In this document: piece by piece, positions 1-6,443 of the stretch
Layout of the letters: each line of letters starts with the position of its first letter
How positions within the stretch are numbered: position 1 is the stretch's first letter
Origin: Azonexus sp.
Lineage (GTDB): Bacteria > Pseudomonadota > Gammaproteobacteria > Burkholderiales > Rhodocyclaceae
Direction: 5' to 3'
NCBI GenBank assembly: GCA_031285115.1
Contig: JAITWU010000278.1
Span: 1 to 7,433, forward strand
DNA length: 7,433 nucleotides
Notes under the pieces: generated by a model
What the model was told of the DNA's origin: nothing
The model's input: the letters and a program-made list of their open reading frames with translations, nothing else
The model's database searches: none
Position numbers and translations under genes: made by a program

Positions 1-1
1 T

Positions 2-250
2 TCCAAGCGTTATTCCCAGTCCTACGTCTCCTCGCTGCCCGATTTCGTCAAGCTCGCCGAAGCCTACGGCCACGTCGGCATGAAGATCGAGCGGCCGGAA
101 GATGTCGAACCGGCGCTCAGAAAAGCCTTTACCGAGCACAAGGACGATCTGGTCTTCATGGATTTCATCATCGACCCGACGGCCAACGTCTTCCCGATGG
201 TTGCCGCTGGCAAGGGGCTGACCGAAATGATCCTCGCCGAAGAACTGTAA
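2..250 (+). CDS. ilvB: Acetolactate synthase large subunit, C-terminal end (partial)
   Basis: This is the last 82 codons of the catalytic subunit of acetohydroxyacid synthase, open through the left edge and ending in TAA at 248-250. The enzyme is thiamine-diphosphate dependent and makes 2-acetolactate or 2-aceto-2-hydroxybutyrate, the first common step of valine, leucine and isoleucine synthesis. The visible tail (SQSYVSSLPDFVKLAEAYG, later LVFMDFIIDPTANVFPMV) matches the end of the C-terminal ThDP-binding domain of IlvB/IlvI-type proteins, including the family's hydrophobic FIIDPxxNVFPMV stretch before the C-terminus. The regulatory-subunit gene starts 18 bases later, the usual ilvB(I)-ilvH pairing, so the two are surely co-transcribed. 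The catalytic residues (glutamate, FAD and ThDP sites) lie outside the window. Whether the symbol should be ilvB or ilvI cannot be decided from the tail. Confidence 0.95.
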   Translation, partial: SKRYSQSYVSSLPDFVKLAEAYGHVGMKIERPEDVEPALRKAFTEHKDDLVFMDFIIDPTANVFPMVAAGKGLTEMILAEEL

Positions 251-268
251 GCGGGGAAGGAACACACC

Positions 269-760
269 ATGCGACACATTATTTCTATTTTGATCGAAAA
301 CGAAGCGGGCGCGCTGTCGCGCGTCGCCGGGCTGTTCTCGGCCCGTGGCTACAACATCGAATCGCTGACCGTGGCCCCGACGGAAGACCCGTCGCTGTCG
401 CGCATGACCATCCTCACTCGCGGCTCCGACGACGTGCTGGAGCAGATCACCAAGCAGTTGAACAAACTGGTCGATGTCGTCAAAGTCGTCGATCTTTCCG
501 AAGCGCCCCATGTCGAGCGCGAACTGATGCTGATCAAGGTGCGCGCCACCGGCAAGGATCGCGAGGAAATGAAGCGCATGGCCGACATTTTCCGGGGCCG
601 CATCGTGGACGTCACCGAGACGACTTATGTCATCGAATTGACCGGCGCCAGTTCCAAGCTCGATTCCTTCATCGCCGCCCTCGATGGCGGCCTGATTCTC
701 GAAACCGTGCGCACCGGCGTTTGCGGCGTTGGCCGCGGCGACCGCATTCTCAAAGTCTGA
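269..760 (+). CDS. ilvH: Acetolactate synthase small (regulatory) subunit
   Basis: This is the regulatory subunit of acetohydroxyacid synthase; it activates the large subunit and confers feedback inhibition by valine. The protein has 163 residues, the normal length for IlvH. An N-terminal ACT domain spans about residues 3-75 (opening IISILIENEAGALSRV, then GLFSARGYNIESLTV), and the C-terminal small-subunit domain follows (ERELMLIKV, then IFRGRIVDV). Residues N11, G14 and S17 match positions where, in E. coli IlvH, substitutions cause valine resistance, so the effector pocket looks intact and valine-sensitive regulation is expected (inference). The ATG at 269 is preceded by a strong purine-rich Shine-Dalgarno (GGGGAAGGA, 253-261). 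It follows the large-subunit gene by 18 bases and precedes ilvC by 24, so the three form one operon. Its closest well-known relative is E. coli ilvH; the symbol ilvN is also used for this family. Confidence 0.97.
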   Translation: MRHIISILIENEAGALSRVAGLFSARGYNIESLTVAPTEDPSLSRMTILTRGSDDVLEQITKQLNKLVDVVKVVDLSEAPHVERELMLIKVRATGKDREEMKRMADIFRGRIVDVTETTYVIELTGASSKLDSFIAALDGGLILETVRTGVCGVGRGDRILKV

Positions 761-1801
<1,041 letters not shown>

Positions 1802-1816
1802 GACCGGGCGTCGGCT

Positions 1817-1885
1817 CGACGATGCGTCGTTGCGCCCGCTTGCCGTACATGCGTACTGTCTGCGCGGGCACGCCTAGCCTCGTCT
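1817..1885. repeat. Imperfect GC-rich inverted repeat after ilvC
   Basis: Several nested or adjacent short palindromes occur here: CGACG (1817-1821) with CGTCG (1825-1829); GTAC (1845-1848) with GTAC (1853-1856) around ATGC; GCCCGC (1834-1839) with GCGGGC (1864-1869); and GACGA (1818-1822) with TCGTC (1880-1884). The outer pairs enclose the inner ones, so the stretch can fold as one long imperfect hairpin. This is the look of a dispersed intergenic (REP-like) repeat, and the sequence feels familiar from intergenic regions of related genomes, but that is an impression and needs a genome-wide search. It may instead be part of the 3' end of the ilv transcript. Confidence 0.4.
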
Positions 1886-1887
1886 TC

Positions 1888-1927
1888 GCTTTGGGCGGTG
1901 TGGGAAACTGCACCGCCCAAGTTGTTT
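1888..1927 (+). terminator. Intrinsic-terminator-like hairpin after ilvC
   Basis: TTGGGCGGTG (1891-1900) is perfectly complementary to CACCGCCCAA (1911-1920). The stem can extend inwards through two G-U pairs and a G-C pair (1901-1903 with 1908-1910) to a GAAA tetraloop at 1904-1907, a stabilising GNRA-type loop. The sequence that follows (GTTGTTTG, 1921-1928) is T-rich but not an uninterrupted T run, so termination may be incomplete. It lies about 90 bases after the ilvC stop and would end the ilv transcript before pssA. Stem and loop are seen directly; the terminator role is inferred. Confidence 0.65.
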
Positions 1928-2010
1928 GTGGCGATAACCTCCAATGCCGTTCATTCAAGCCTTTGGGCCGAATTTCAGGACAGTCGAATGAAACTCAAGT
2001 AGCACAGTTG

Positions 2011-2137
2011 CCTTGGCGCGATCATCCCTCCCCCCTCGCGGGGGAGGGAAAGAGGGAGAGGGGGAAGGGTTGTCGCCAGCCCTTGTCCCCTCTCCCCAAC
2101 CCATCTCCCGCGAGGGGAGAGGGGTTGCCTCCCAAGG
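2011..2137. repeat. Three-hairpin GC-rich palindromic element
   Basis: Three hairpins sit side by side. Hairpin 1 (2025-2049) pairs 2025-2034 with 2040-2049 around a CTCGC loop. Hairpin 2 pairs 2054-2063 with 2087-2096 and, past a small internal loop, 2065-2069 with 2080-2084 around a 10-base loop. Hairpin 3 pairs 2097-2109 with 2115-2127 with one mismatch, around GCGAG. CCTTGG (2011-2016) and CCAAGG (2132-2137) can close the whole as a four-way, cloverleaf-like junction. One strand is dominated by CCCTC/CTCCCC and the loops of hairpins 1 and 3 by CGCG-type sequence, which resembles widespread REP-type intergenic palindromes of Gram-negative bacteria (recalled, not searched). No transposase is present. 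Possible roles are transcript stabilisation or termination, or a passive mobile repeat. Confidence 0.7.
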
Positions 2138-2185
2138 TGAAAGGGGCTGCGCAAGTTGTTAACTGAATTGTATTGGCCTTAACCT

Positions 2186-2938
2186 ATGACCGAACTCAAA
2201 CCCCGTAAAACGCTCTTCAACCCCGGACTCAAGCGGCGCGGCATCTATATCCTGCCCAATCTGTTTACCACGGCGGCGTTGTTTGCCGGGTTTTTCGCCA
2301 TCGTTCAGGCCATGCAGGGCGATTTCGAGCGGGCGGCGATGGCGATTTTCATCGCCATGGTGCTCGATGGCCTCGATGGCCGGGTCGCCCGCCTGACCCA
2401 TACCCAGTCGGCGTTTGGCGCGGAATACGATTCGCTCTCCGATATGGTCAGCTTTGGCGCGGCCCCCGCGCTGGTCATGTACGAATGGGCGCTGCACGAT
2501 CTCGGCAGGCTGGGCTGGATTGCCGCCTTCATCTACTGCGCTGGCGCGGCCTTGCGGCTGGCCCGCTTCAACACGACGCTGGAAGTCGTCGACAAGCGTT
2601 ATTTTCAGGGCCTGCCGTCACCGGCGGCGGCGGCGCTGGTCGCCGGTCTGGTCTGGGTGATGATCGAAACCGGCGTTGGCGGCTACGAGGTGCGCTGGCT
2701 GGCTTGCGGGTTGACCGTTTTCGCCGGTCTGACCATGATTTCCAACATCCGCTATTACAGCTTCAAGGATGTCAATCTCAAAAAGAGCGTCCCCTTCTTC
2801 GTCATCGCCGCCATTGCGCTGGTTTTCGCGCTGGTCGCCTACAGTCCGGAAATCGCCCTGTTCGCCTTCTTCGTCGTTTATGGACTATCCGGCTACGTAC
2901 TGGCGGCGATCAGCCTTTTCAAGCGCAAGGCGGTTTAA
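2186..2938 (+). CDS. pssA: CDP-diacylglycerol-serine O-phosphatidyltransferase
   Basis: This integral-membrane enzyme makes phosphatidylserine from CDP-diacylglycerol and L-serine, the precursor of phosphatidylethanolamine. The 250-residue protein is the usual length for the membrane (Bacillus-type, class II) enzyme, not the unrelated larger peripheral PssA of E. coli. The CDP-alcohol phosphotransferase signature DG-x2-AR-x8-G-x3-D-x3-D is complete: D61, D64-G65, A68-R69, G78, D82, D86. About seven to eight hydrophobic segments follow, from LPNLFTTAALFAGFFAIV (residues 23-40) to a C-terminal helix ending in a basic KRK tail. The N-terminus (RKTLFNPGLKRRGIYILPN, from residue 7) is typical of betaproteobacterial homologues, supporting the ATG at 2186 although no good Shine-Dalgarno precedes it. 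leuA starts 15 bases downstream, so the two are co-transcribed. The usual companion psd is not next to it here. Confidence 0.95.
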   Translation: MTELKPRKTLFNPGLKRRGIYILPNLFTTAALFAGFFAIVQAMQGDFERAAMAIFIAMVLDGLDGRVARLTHTQSAFGAEYDSLSDMVSFGAAPALVMYEWALHDLGRLGWIAAFIYCAGAALRLARFNTTLEVVDKRYFQGLPSPAAAALVAGLVWVMIETGVGGYEVRWLACGLTVFAGLTMISNIRYYSFKDVNLKKSVPFFVIAAIALVFALVAYSPEIALFAFFVVYGLSGYVLAAISLFKRKAV

Positions 2939-2953
2939 GTTCTGGAGCAAGCC

Positions 2954-4498
2954 ATGAGCAAGCAACACCTCGTCATTTTCGACACCACCCTGCGCGACGG
3001 CGAGCAAAGCCCCGGCGCGTCGATGACCAAGGAAGAAAAAATCCGCGTCGCCCGGCAACTGGAAAAAATGCGCGTCGATGTCATCGAAGCCGGTTTTGCC
3101 GCCGCCTCGCCCGGCGATTTCGACGCCATTCACAGCATTGCCCAGGTCATCCGCGAATCCACCGTCTGCTCGCTGGCGCGCGCCAACGAGCCGGATATTC
3201 TGCGTTCCGGCGAAGCCATCAAACCGGCGGCCTCGGGCCGCATCCACACCTTTATCGCCACGTCGCCGATCCACATGGAGAAAAAACTGCGCATGACGCC
3301 CGATCAGGTCGTCGCGCAGGCCGTCAAAGCCATCGGCTGGGCGCGGCAATTTACCGATGATGTCGAATTTTCGGCGGAAGACGCCGGGCGCTCCGACATT
3401 GATTTTCTCTGCCGCGTCTTTGAAGCCGTCATCAAGGCTGGCGCCACTACCATCAACGTCCCGGATACGGTCGGCTACGCCATCCCCTTCCAGTACGCCG
3501 AAACCATGCGCCGCTTGATCGAGCGCGTGCCCAATGCCGACCAAGTGGTGTGGTCGGTGCATTGCCACAACGATCTGGGCCTTGCCGTTTCCAACTCGCT
3601 GGCCGCCGTGCTGGCGGGCGCCCGGCAGGTCGAATGCACCATCAACGGCTTGGGCGAGCGGGCTGGTAACGCCGCGCTCGAAGAAATCGTCATGGCCGTG
3701 CGCACCCGCGCCGACATTTTCCCGGTCGAAACCCGCATCGACACGACGCAGATCGTGCCTGCCTCCAAACTCATCTCGCAAATCACCGGCTACCCGGTGC
3801 AGCCGAACAAAGCCGTCGTCGGGGCCAATGCCTTCGCCCACGAATCCGGCATTCATCAGGACGGCGTTCTCAAACACCGCGAAACCTACGAAATCATGCG
3901 CGCCCAGGATGTCGGCTGGTCGCAGAATAAACTGGTGCTCGGCAAGCATTCCGGGCGCAACGCCTTCAAAACCCGCCTCTCTGAGCTGGGCATCGAACTG
4001 GCGAGTGACGAGGCCCTCAACGCCGCCTTCGCCCGCTTCAAGGAACTCGCCGACCGCAAGCACGAAATTTTCGACGAAGACCTGCACGCCCTGGCCTCCG
4101 ACGAAGCCGTGACGCCGGAGCAGGAACACTACAAACTCGTCTACTCCCGCGTTGCTTCGGAGACCGGCGAAATGCCGCGAGCGACGGTGATTCTCAACAT
4201 CGGCGGCGGCGAGCACAAAGCCGAAGCCATCGGCGGCGGCCCGGTCGATGCCGTCTTCAAAGCCATCGAGCAGATCGTCGGCAGCGGCGCTGAACTGCTC
4301 CTCTATTCGGTCAACGCCATCACCACCGGCACCGACGCCCAAGGCGAAGTAACGACGCGGCTCGCCAGGGACGGACGCATTGTGAACGGCAACGGCGCCG
4401 ACACCGACATCGTCATCGCCTCCGCCCGCTCTTACCTCAATGCGCTGAACAAACTCCATTCGACGCTGGACAAGGTGCGCGCTCAGGGCGATATTTGA
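2954..4498 (+). CDS. leuA: 2-isopropylmalate synthase
   Basis: LeuA condenses 2-oxoisovalerate with acetyl-CoA to give 2-isopropylmalate, the committed and leucine-inhibited step of leucine synthesis, in the cytoplasm. At 514 residues it is full length for the proteobacterial (LeuA type 1) form. The catalytic TIM barrel starts with [13 protein letters not shown] (residues 9-21, with R14 and D15). Metal ligands H203 and H205 lie in HCHNDLG, followed by NGLGERAGN with N239, and HESGIHQDG lies further on. The C-terminal allosteric domain (about 390-510) has the Gly-rich [20 protein letters not shown] stretch and ends with [13 protein letters not shown] and a SYLNALNKL helix. That domain is complete, so leucine feedback inhibition is expected. 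The ATG has GGAG six bases upstream. pssA ends 15 bases before it, and a diguanylate cyclase starts 30 bases after with no hairpin between. Confidence 0.97.
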   Translation: MSKQHLVIFDTTLRDGEQSPGASMTKEEKIRVARQLEKMRVDVIEAGFAAASPGDFDAIHSIAQVIRESTVCSLARANEPDILRSGEAIKPAASGRIHTFIATSPIHMEKKLRMTPDQVVAQAVKAIGWARQFTDDVEFSAEDAGRSDIDFLCRVFEAVIKAGATTINVPDTVGYAIPFQYAETMRRLIERVPNADQVVWSVHCHNDLGLAVSNSLAAVLAGARQVECTINGLGERAGNAALEEIVMAVRTRADIFPVETRIDTTQIVPASKLISQITGYPVQPNKAVVGANAFAHESGIHQDGVLKHRETYEIMRAQDVGWSQNKLVLGKHSGRNAFKTRLSELGIELASDEALNAAFARFKELADRKHEIFDEDLHALASDEAVTPEQEHYKLVYSRVASETGEMPRATVILNIGGGEHKAEAIGGGPVDAVFKAIEQIVGSGAELLLYSVNAITTGTDAQGEVTTRLARDGRIVNGNGADTDIVIASARSYLNALNKLHSTLDKVRAQGDI

Positions 4499-4528
4499 AA
4501 TCAGGCCACATGGATCGTTGAGATCATC

Positions 4529-5683
4529 ATGGAATACATGCAGAACCGTATCAATGAGATGCTGTTTCGGCACATGATGTCGAATGTCGCCATTCCACTG
4601 ATCGGCATGAGCCTGGGCGCTATCCTGATTGGTTTTACCTTGTATGCCCGCGATGATCGTCCGCTCGATCTGATCTGGATGTTCATCGTCCATGTCGCCA
4701 TTGCCGCTCGTATTGGCCTTATCCGTTACTATCGTCCGCGCCTGGCGGTACGCTACGATGATCGTAAAGCGCGCTGTCTGGCGTTGAGCGCCGGCTTGTC
4801 CGGCATCGCCTGGGGCATGAGTTGCCTGTTTCTGATCGACGCCGACGTGCTGGCTACCGTGCTGGTGATTACCGGCGTTCAGGCGATGGTGATGGGTGGC
4901 GTGGTCACCATCGGCGTTGTCATGCCAGCCTTTCTTTCCTTTTCCCTGCCGGCCTTGTTGCCGATAATCATTGTCCTGATCTGGAACGGTCATCTTGTCG
5001 CCGCCGTGATAGCCCTTTACAGCTTGATCTTTCTTGCCATCATGGTGCTGACTGCCTACCGTTTCAGCCAATCCTTGCGCCGCACCTGGCAACTGACTTT
5101 TGAAAATGAAGATCTCGTTGTCGCCTTGACCGAGGCTTCCAGCAAGTTGCAGTGGCTGGCCTATAACGATGGCCTGACCGGCCTTGCCAACCGCAGCCAT
5201 TTCGACGACAGGCTGCAACTCGAACATACCCGGCTGAAGCGATCCGGGGAGCCGCTCTCGCTCATCATGCTCGACGTCGATCATTTCAAACGCTTCAATG
5301 ACAGCTATGGGCACGTTGCCGGCGACATCTGTCTGCAACGGGTGGCGCAGGTATTCAAAGAAATCTTCTGCCGCGCCAGTGACCTGCCGGCCCGGTTTGG
5401 CGGCGAGGAGTTCATCGCCTTGCTGACAGAGACTGACATCGAAGGCGCGCTGGCGCTCGCCGAAAAAGTCCGGGCCAGCGTCAGTGATTTGGCCATCCCG
5501 CACGCCACATCGGAAACCGCCGATCATGTCACAGTCAGTCTCGGCGTCATCACCGTCAATTGCGCCAACCTTGCCGCGCCGAGTGAAGCCGTCGTCATGG
5601 CTGATGTCCAGCTTTATCAGGCCAAATTGCTTGGCCGCAACCGTATCGCCTATTTTGACGCAGCGAAAGACTTTACCGCCTGA
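4529..5683 (+). CDS. Six-helix membrane diguanylate cyclase (GGDEF)
   Basis: This is a predicted inner-membrane enzyme of 384 residues that makes cyclic di-GMP from two GTP. About six transmembrane segments occupy residues 18-39, 46-68, 84-103, 107-131, 134-152 and 155-178, with very short loops. I cannot assign them to a named sensor family with confidence. A short helical linker (about 180-210) leads to the GGDEF domain: DGLTGLANR (214-222), metal-binding D249 in LDVDHFKRFND with N257 for guanine, and the active-site GGEEF at 291-295. An RxxD product-inhibition I-site (R282-D285) lies exactly five residues before it. VTVSLGV and the YQAKLLGRNR tail complete the domain, so it should be active and feedback-controlled. 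The ATG at 4529 has only a weak GAGA-type ribosome site; M4 is an alternative. It lies 30 bases after leuA on the same strand, and its end overlaps the convergent DUF2069 gene. Confidence 0.93.
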   Translation: MEYMQNRINEMLFRHMMSNVAIPLIGMSLGAILIGFTLYARDDRPLDLIWMFIVHVAIAARIGLIRYYRPRLAVRYDDRKARCLALSAGLSGIAWGMSCLFLIDADVLATVLVITGVQAMVMGGVVTIGVVMPAFLSFSLPALLPIIIVLIWNGHLVAAVIALYSLIFLAIMVLTAYRFSQSLRRTWQLTFENEDLVVALTEASSKLQWLAYNDGLTGLANRSHFDDRLQLEHTRLKRSGEPLSLIMLDVDHFKRFNDSYGHVAGDICLQRVAQVFKEIFCRASDLPARFGGEEFIALLTETDIEGALALAEKVRASVSDLAIPHATSETADHVTVSLGVITVNCANLAAPSEAVVMADVQLYQAKLLGRNRIAYFDAAKDFTA

Positions 5684-6032
5684 ATTCCAGCGCCTCGACC
5701 CGCGTACTGCGGATGTAGAGGATGGCCGCAGTAAAAACCAGCAACGCCAGCAGCGTTTCGCCAACAGCCAGCCACTGCGCCAGCCCATGCTCGCTGGTAG
5801 CGCGCGTCAAGCCTTCGAGCAGATAAAGTTGAATCAGCAGCGACAACCACTTGTAGGTATAACGCTTGCCGCGCAACACGCCGAATAACGGCAACAGCAA
5901 CACCGCCGCCTTCAGCATCAGCCACGAACCCCCAGGACGCAACGGTGCCAGCCACCCCTCCCAGGCCAGACAGAGAAAAATCAGGGCGATGAGGCTAACA
6001 CTGGTGAGAAGTTGCCAGCGGGGAGCGTTCAT
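5673..6032 (-). CDS. DUF2069 family small membrane protein
   Basis: This is a predicted inner-membrane protein of about 119 residues with four hydrophobic helices (roughly 8-24, 36-53, 61-76, 86-107). The central stretch, with SWLMLKAAVLLLPLFGVLRG followed by KRYTYKW and YLLEGLTRA, matches the DUF2069 (COG3308-type) pattern of a proline-containing helix, a basic RGKRYTY turn and an E-G-x2-RA end. The molecular function is unknown. Two in-frame starts are possible. I prefer the one whose first base is 6032 (MNAPRW), because AAGGGG on the minus strand lies 6 bases before it; the start at 6038 (MVMNAPRW) would have the same motif directly abutting it. The gene is convergent with the diguanylate cyclase, and the two coding regions overlap by 11 bases (5673-5683). 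In related genomes this family often sits near a WrbA-type quinone reductase (recalled); none is seen here. Confidence 0.85.
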   Translation of the reverse strand: MNAPRWQLLTSVSLIALIFLCLAWEGWLAPLRPGGSWLMLKAAVLLLPLFGVLRGKRYTYKWLSLLIQLYLLEGLTRATSEHGLAQWLAVGETLLALLVFTAAILYIRSTRVEALEFRR

Positions 6033-6443
6033 GACCATCCCCTTACCAAGACAAGGGTGATGAAGCTGGCAACGGCGCGTGACAAAACCGCGAACTGGTT
6101 CATGCGGAATTCCTGATGACCCGATGAGGTGCCCATTGTGCCGCCAATTTTCTTTGATTGCTGATGATTTTTTATCTATCCAACATGAATTTTATTCGAG
6201 AAATAATGATATTTGAATTTATGCCATCTGGGTTTATTGATTTGGCCCTTTGGAGTATTCGTTGGCGTACATGTCGATTGCGATCACACCGGAAATCTTT
6301 ACCCGCATGAAATATGACAGAGATTGGAGTGTTGGTATTTTGTCCGTAGTTTTCGCTATTTTTCTATGTAACTAACTGATTGTTAAGTTATTTTTATATA
6401 TAAATAATGACAATGCAATTTATGACATAAGGATTCTTGTGCT
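6033..6443. other. Intergenic stretch turning AT-rich, no convincing gene
   Basis: This interval separates the divergent DUF2069 gene and the last + gene. The first part (to about 6110) keeps the GC content of the neighbours and holds two small hairpins: CCCTT (6040-6044) with AAGGG (6053-6057), and CCGC (6088-6091) with GCGG (6104-6107), the latter with an inner GAA/TTC pair. From about 6150 the sequence becomes visibly AT-rich, peaking at 6350-6430. Two very short + frames exist (6185-6310, 41 codons; 6271-6375, 34 codons with a hydrophobic C-terminal end), but neither has a well-placed ribosome site or a recognised match, so I do not call them genes. The right end holds a candidate promoter for the last gene. 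Confidence 0.6.
6380..6408 (+). promoter_or_regulatory. Candidate sigma70 promoter for the last gene
   Basis: TTGTTA (6380-6385, 4 of 6 matches to TTGACA) is followed after exactly 17 bases by AATAAT (6403-6408, 5 of 6 matches to TATAAT), in an AT-rich context with a T5 run and alternating TA in the spacer. A start near 6415 would leave a leader of about 29 bases, containing AAGGA (6429-6433) ahead of the ATG at 6444. Spacing and position are coherent, but in AT-rich DNA such matches arise easily, and the first -10 base deviates from consensus. Confidence 0.35.

Larger units (their letters stand above)
1802..2185. other. Hairpin-rich spacer between ilvC and pssA, no gene
   Basis: These 384 bases hold no believable coding region on either strand; the open frames that cross it are extensions or shadows with no family resemblance. 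From left to right it contains a structured GC-rich stretch (1817-1885: a 5-bp stem CGACG/CGTCG around a 3-base loop, and GTAC/GTAC nested between GCCCGC and GCGGGC), the terminator-like hairpin (1888-1923), about 90 bases of unremarkable mixed sequence, a three-hairpin block (2011-2137), and about 48 bases leading into pssA. No clear sigma70 promoter for pssA is visible. As remembered for Betaproteobacteria, psd usually occupies this interval. I see no relic of psd in the spacer. Confidence 0.8.

Noticed and set aside
2011..2137. CRISPR array or tRNA gene as an explanation of the repeated palindromes
   Set aside because: There are no regularly spaced direct repeats with unique spacers. Although the fold is cloverleaf-like, arm lengths and loops do not fit a tRNA (no TTC-type T loop, no 7-base anticodon loop, no CCA context).
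2139..2185. Sigma70 promoter for pssA
   Set aside because: TTGTTA at 2156-2161 has no acceptable -10 at 16-18 bases, and other combinations match poorly, so no call is made.
2485..3360. 291-codon + frame across pssA and leuA
   Set aside because: It lies in a different frame over two genes with clear family motifs. The translation is arginine-rich and domain-free, so it is a shadow.
2885..5788. 967-codon open frame on the minus strand, antisense to leuA and the diguanylate cyclase
   Set aside because: It runs opposite two genes with complete, well-known motifs. Its translation is D/G/A/R-rich without any recognisable domain, as expected when strong GC third-position bias keeps antisense stops rare.
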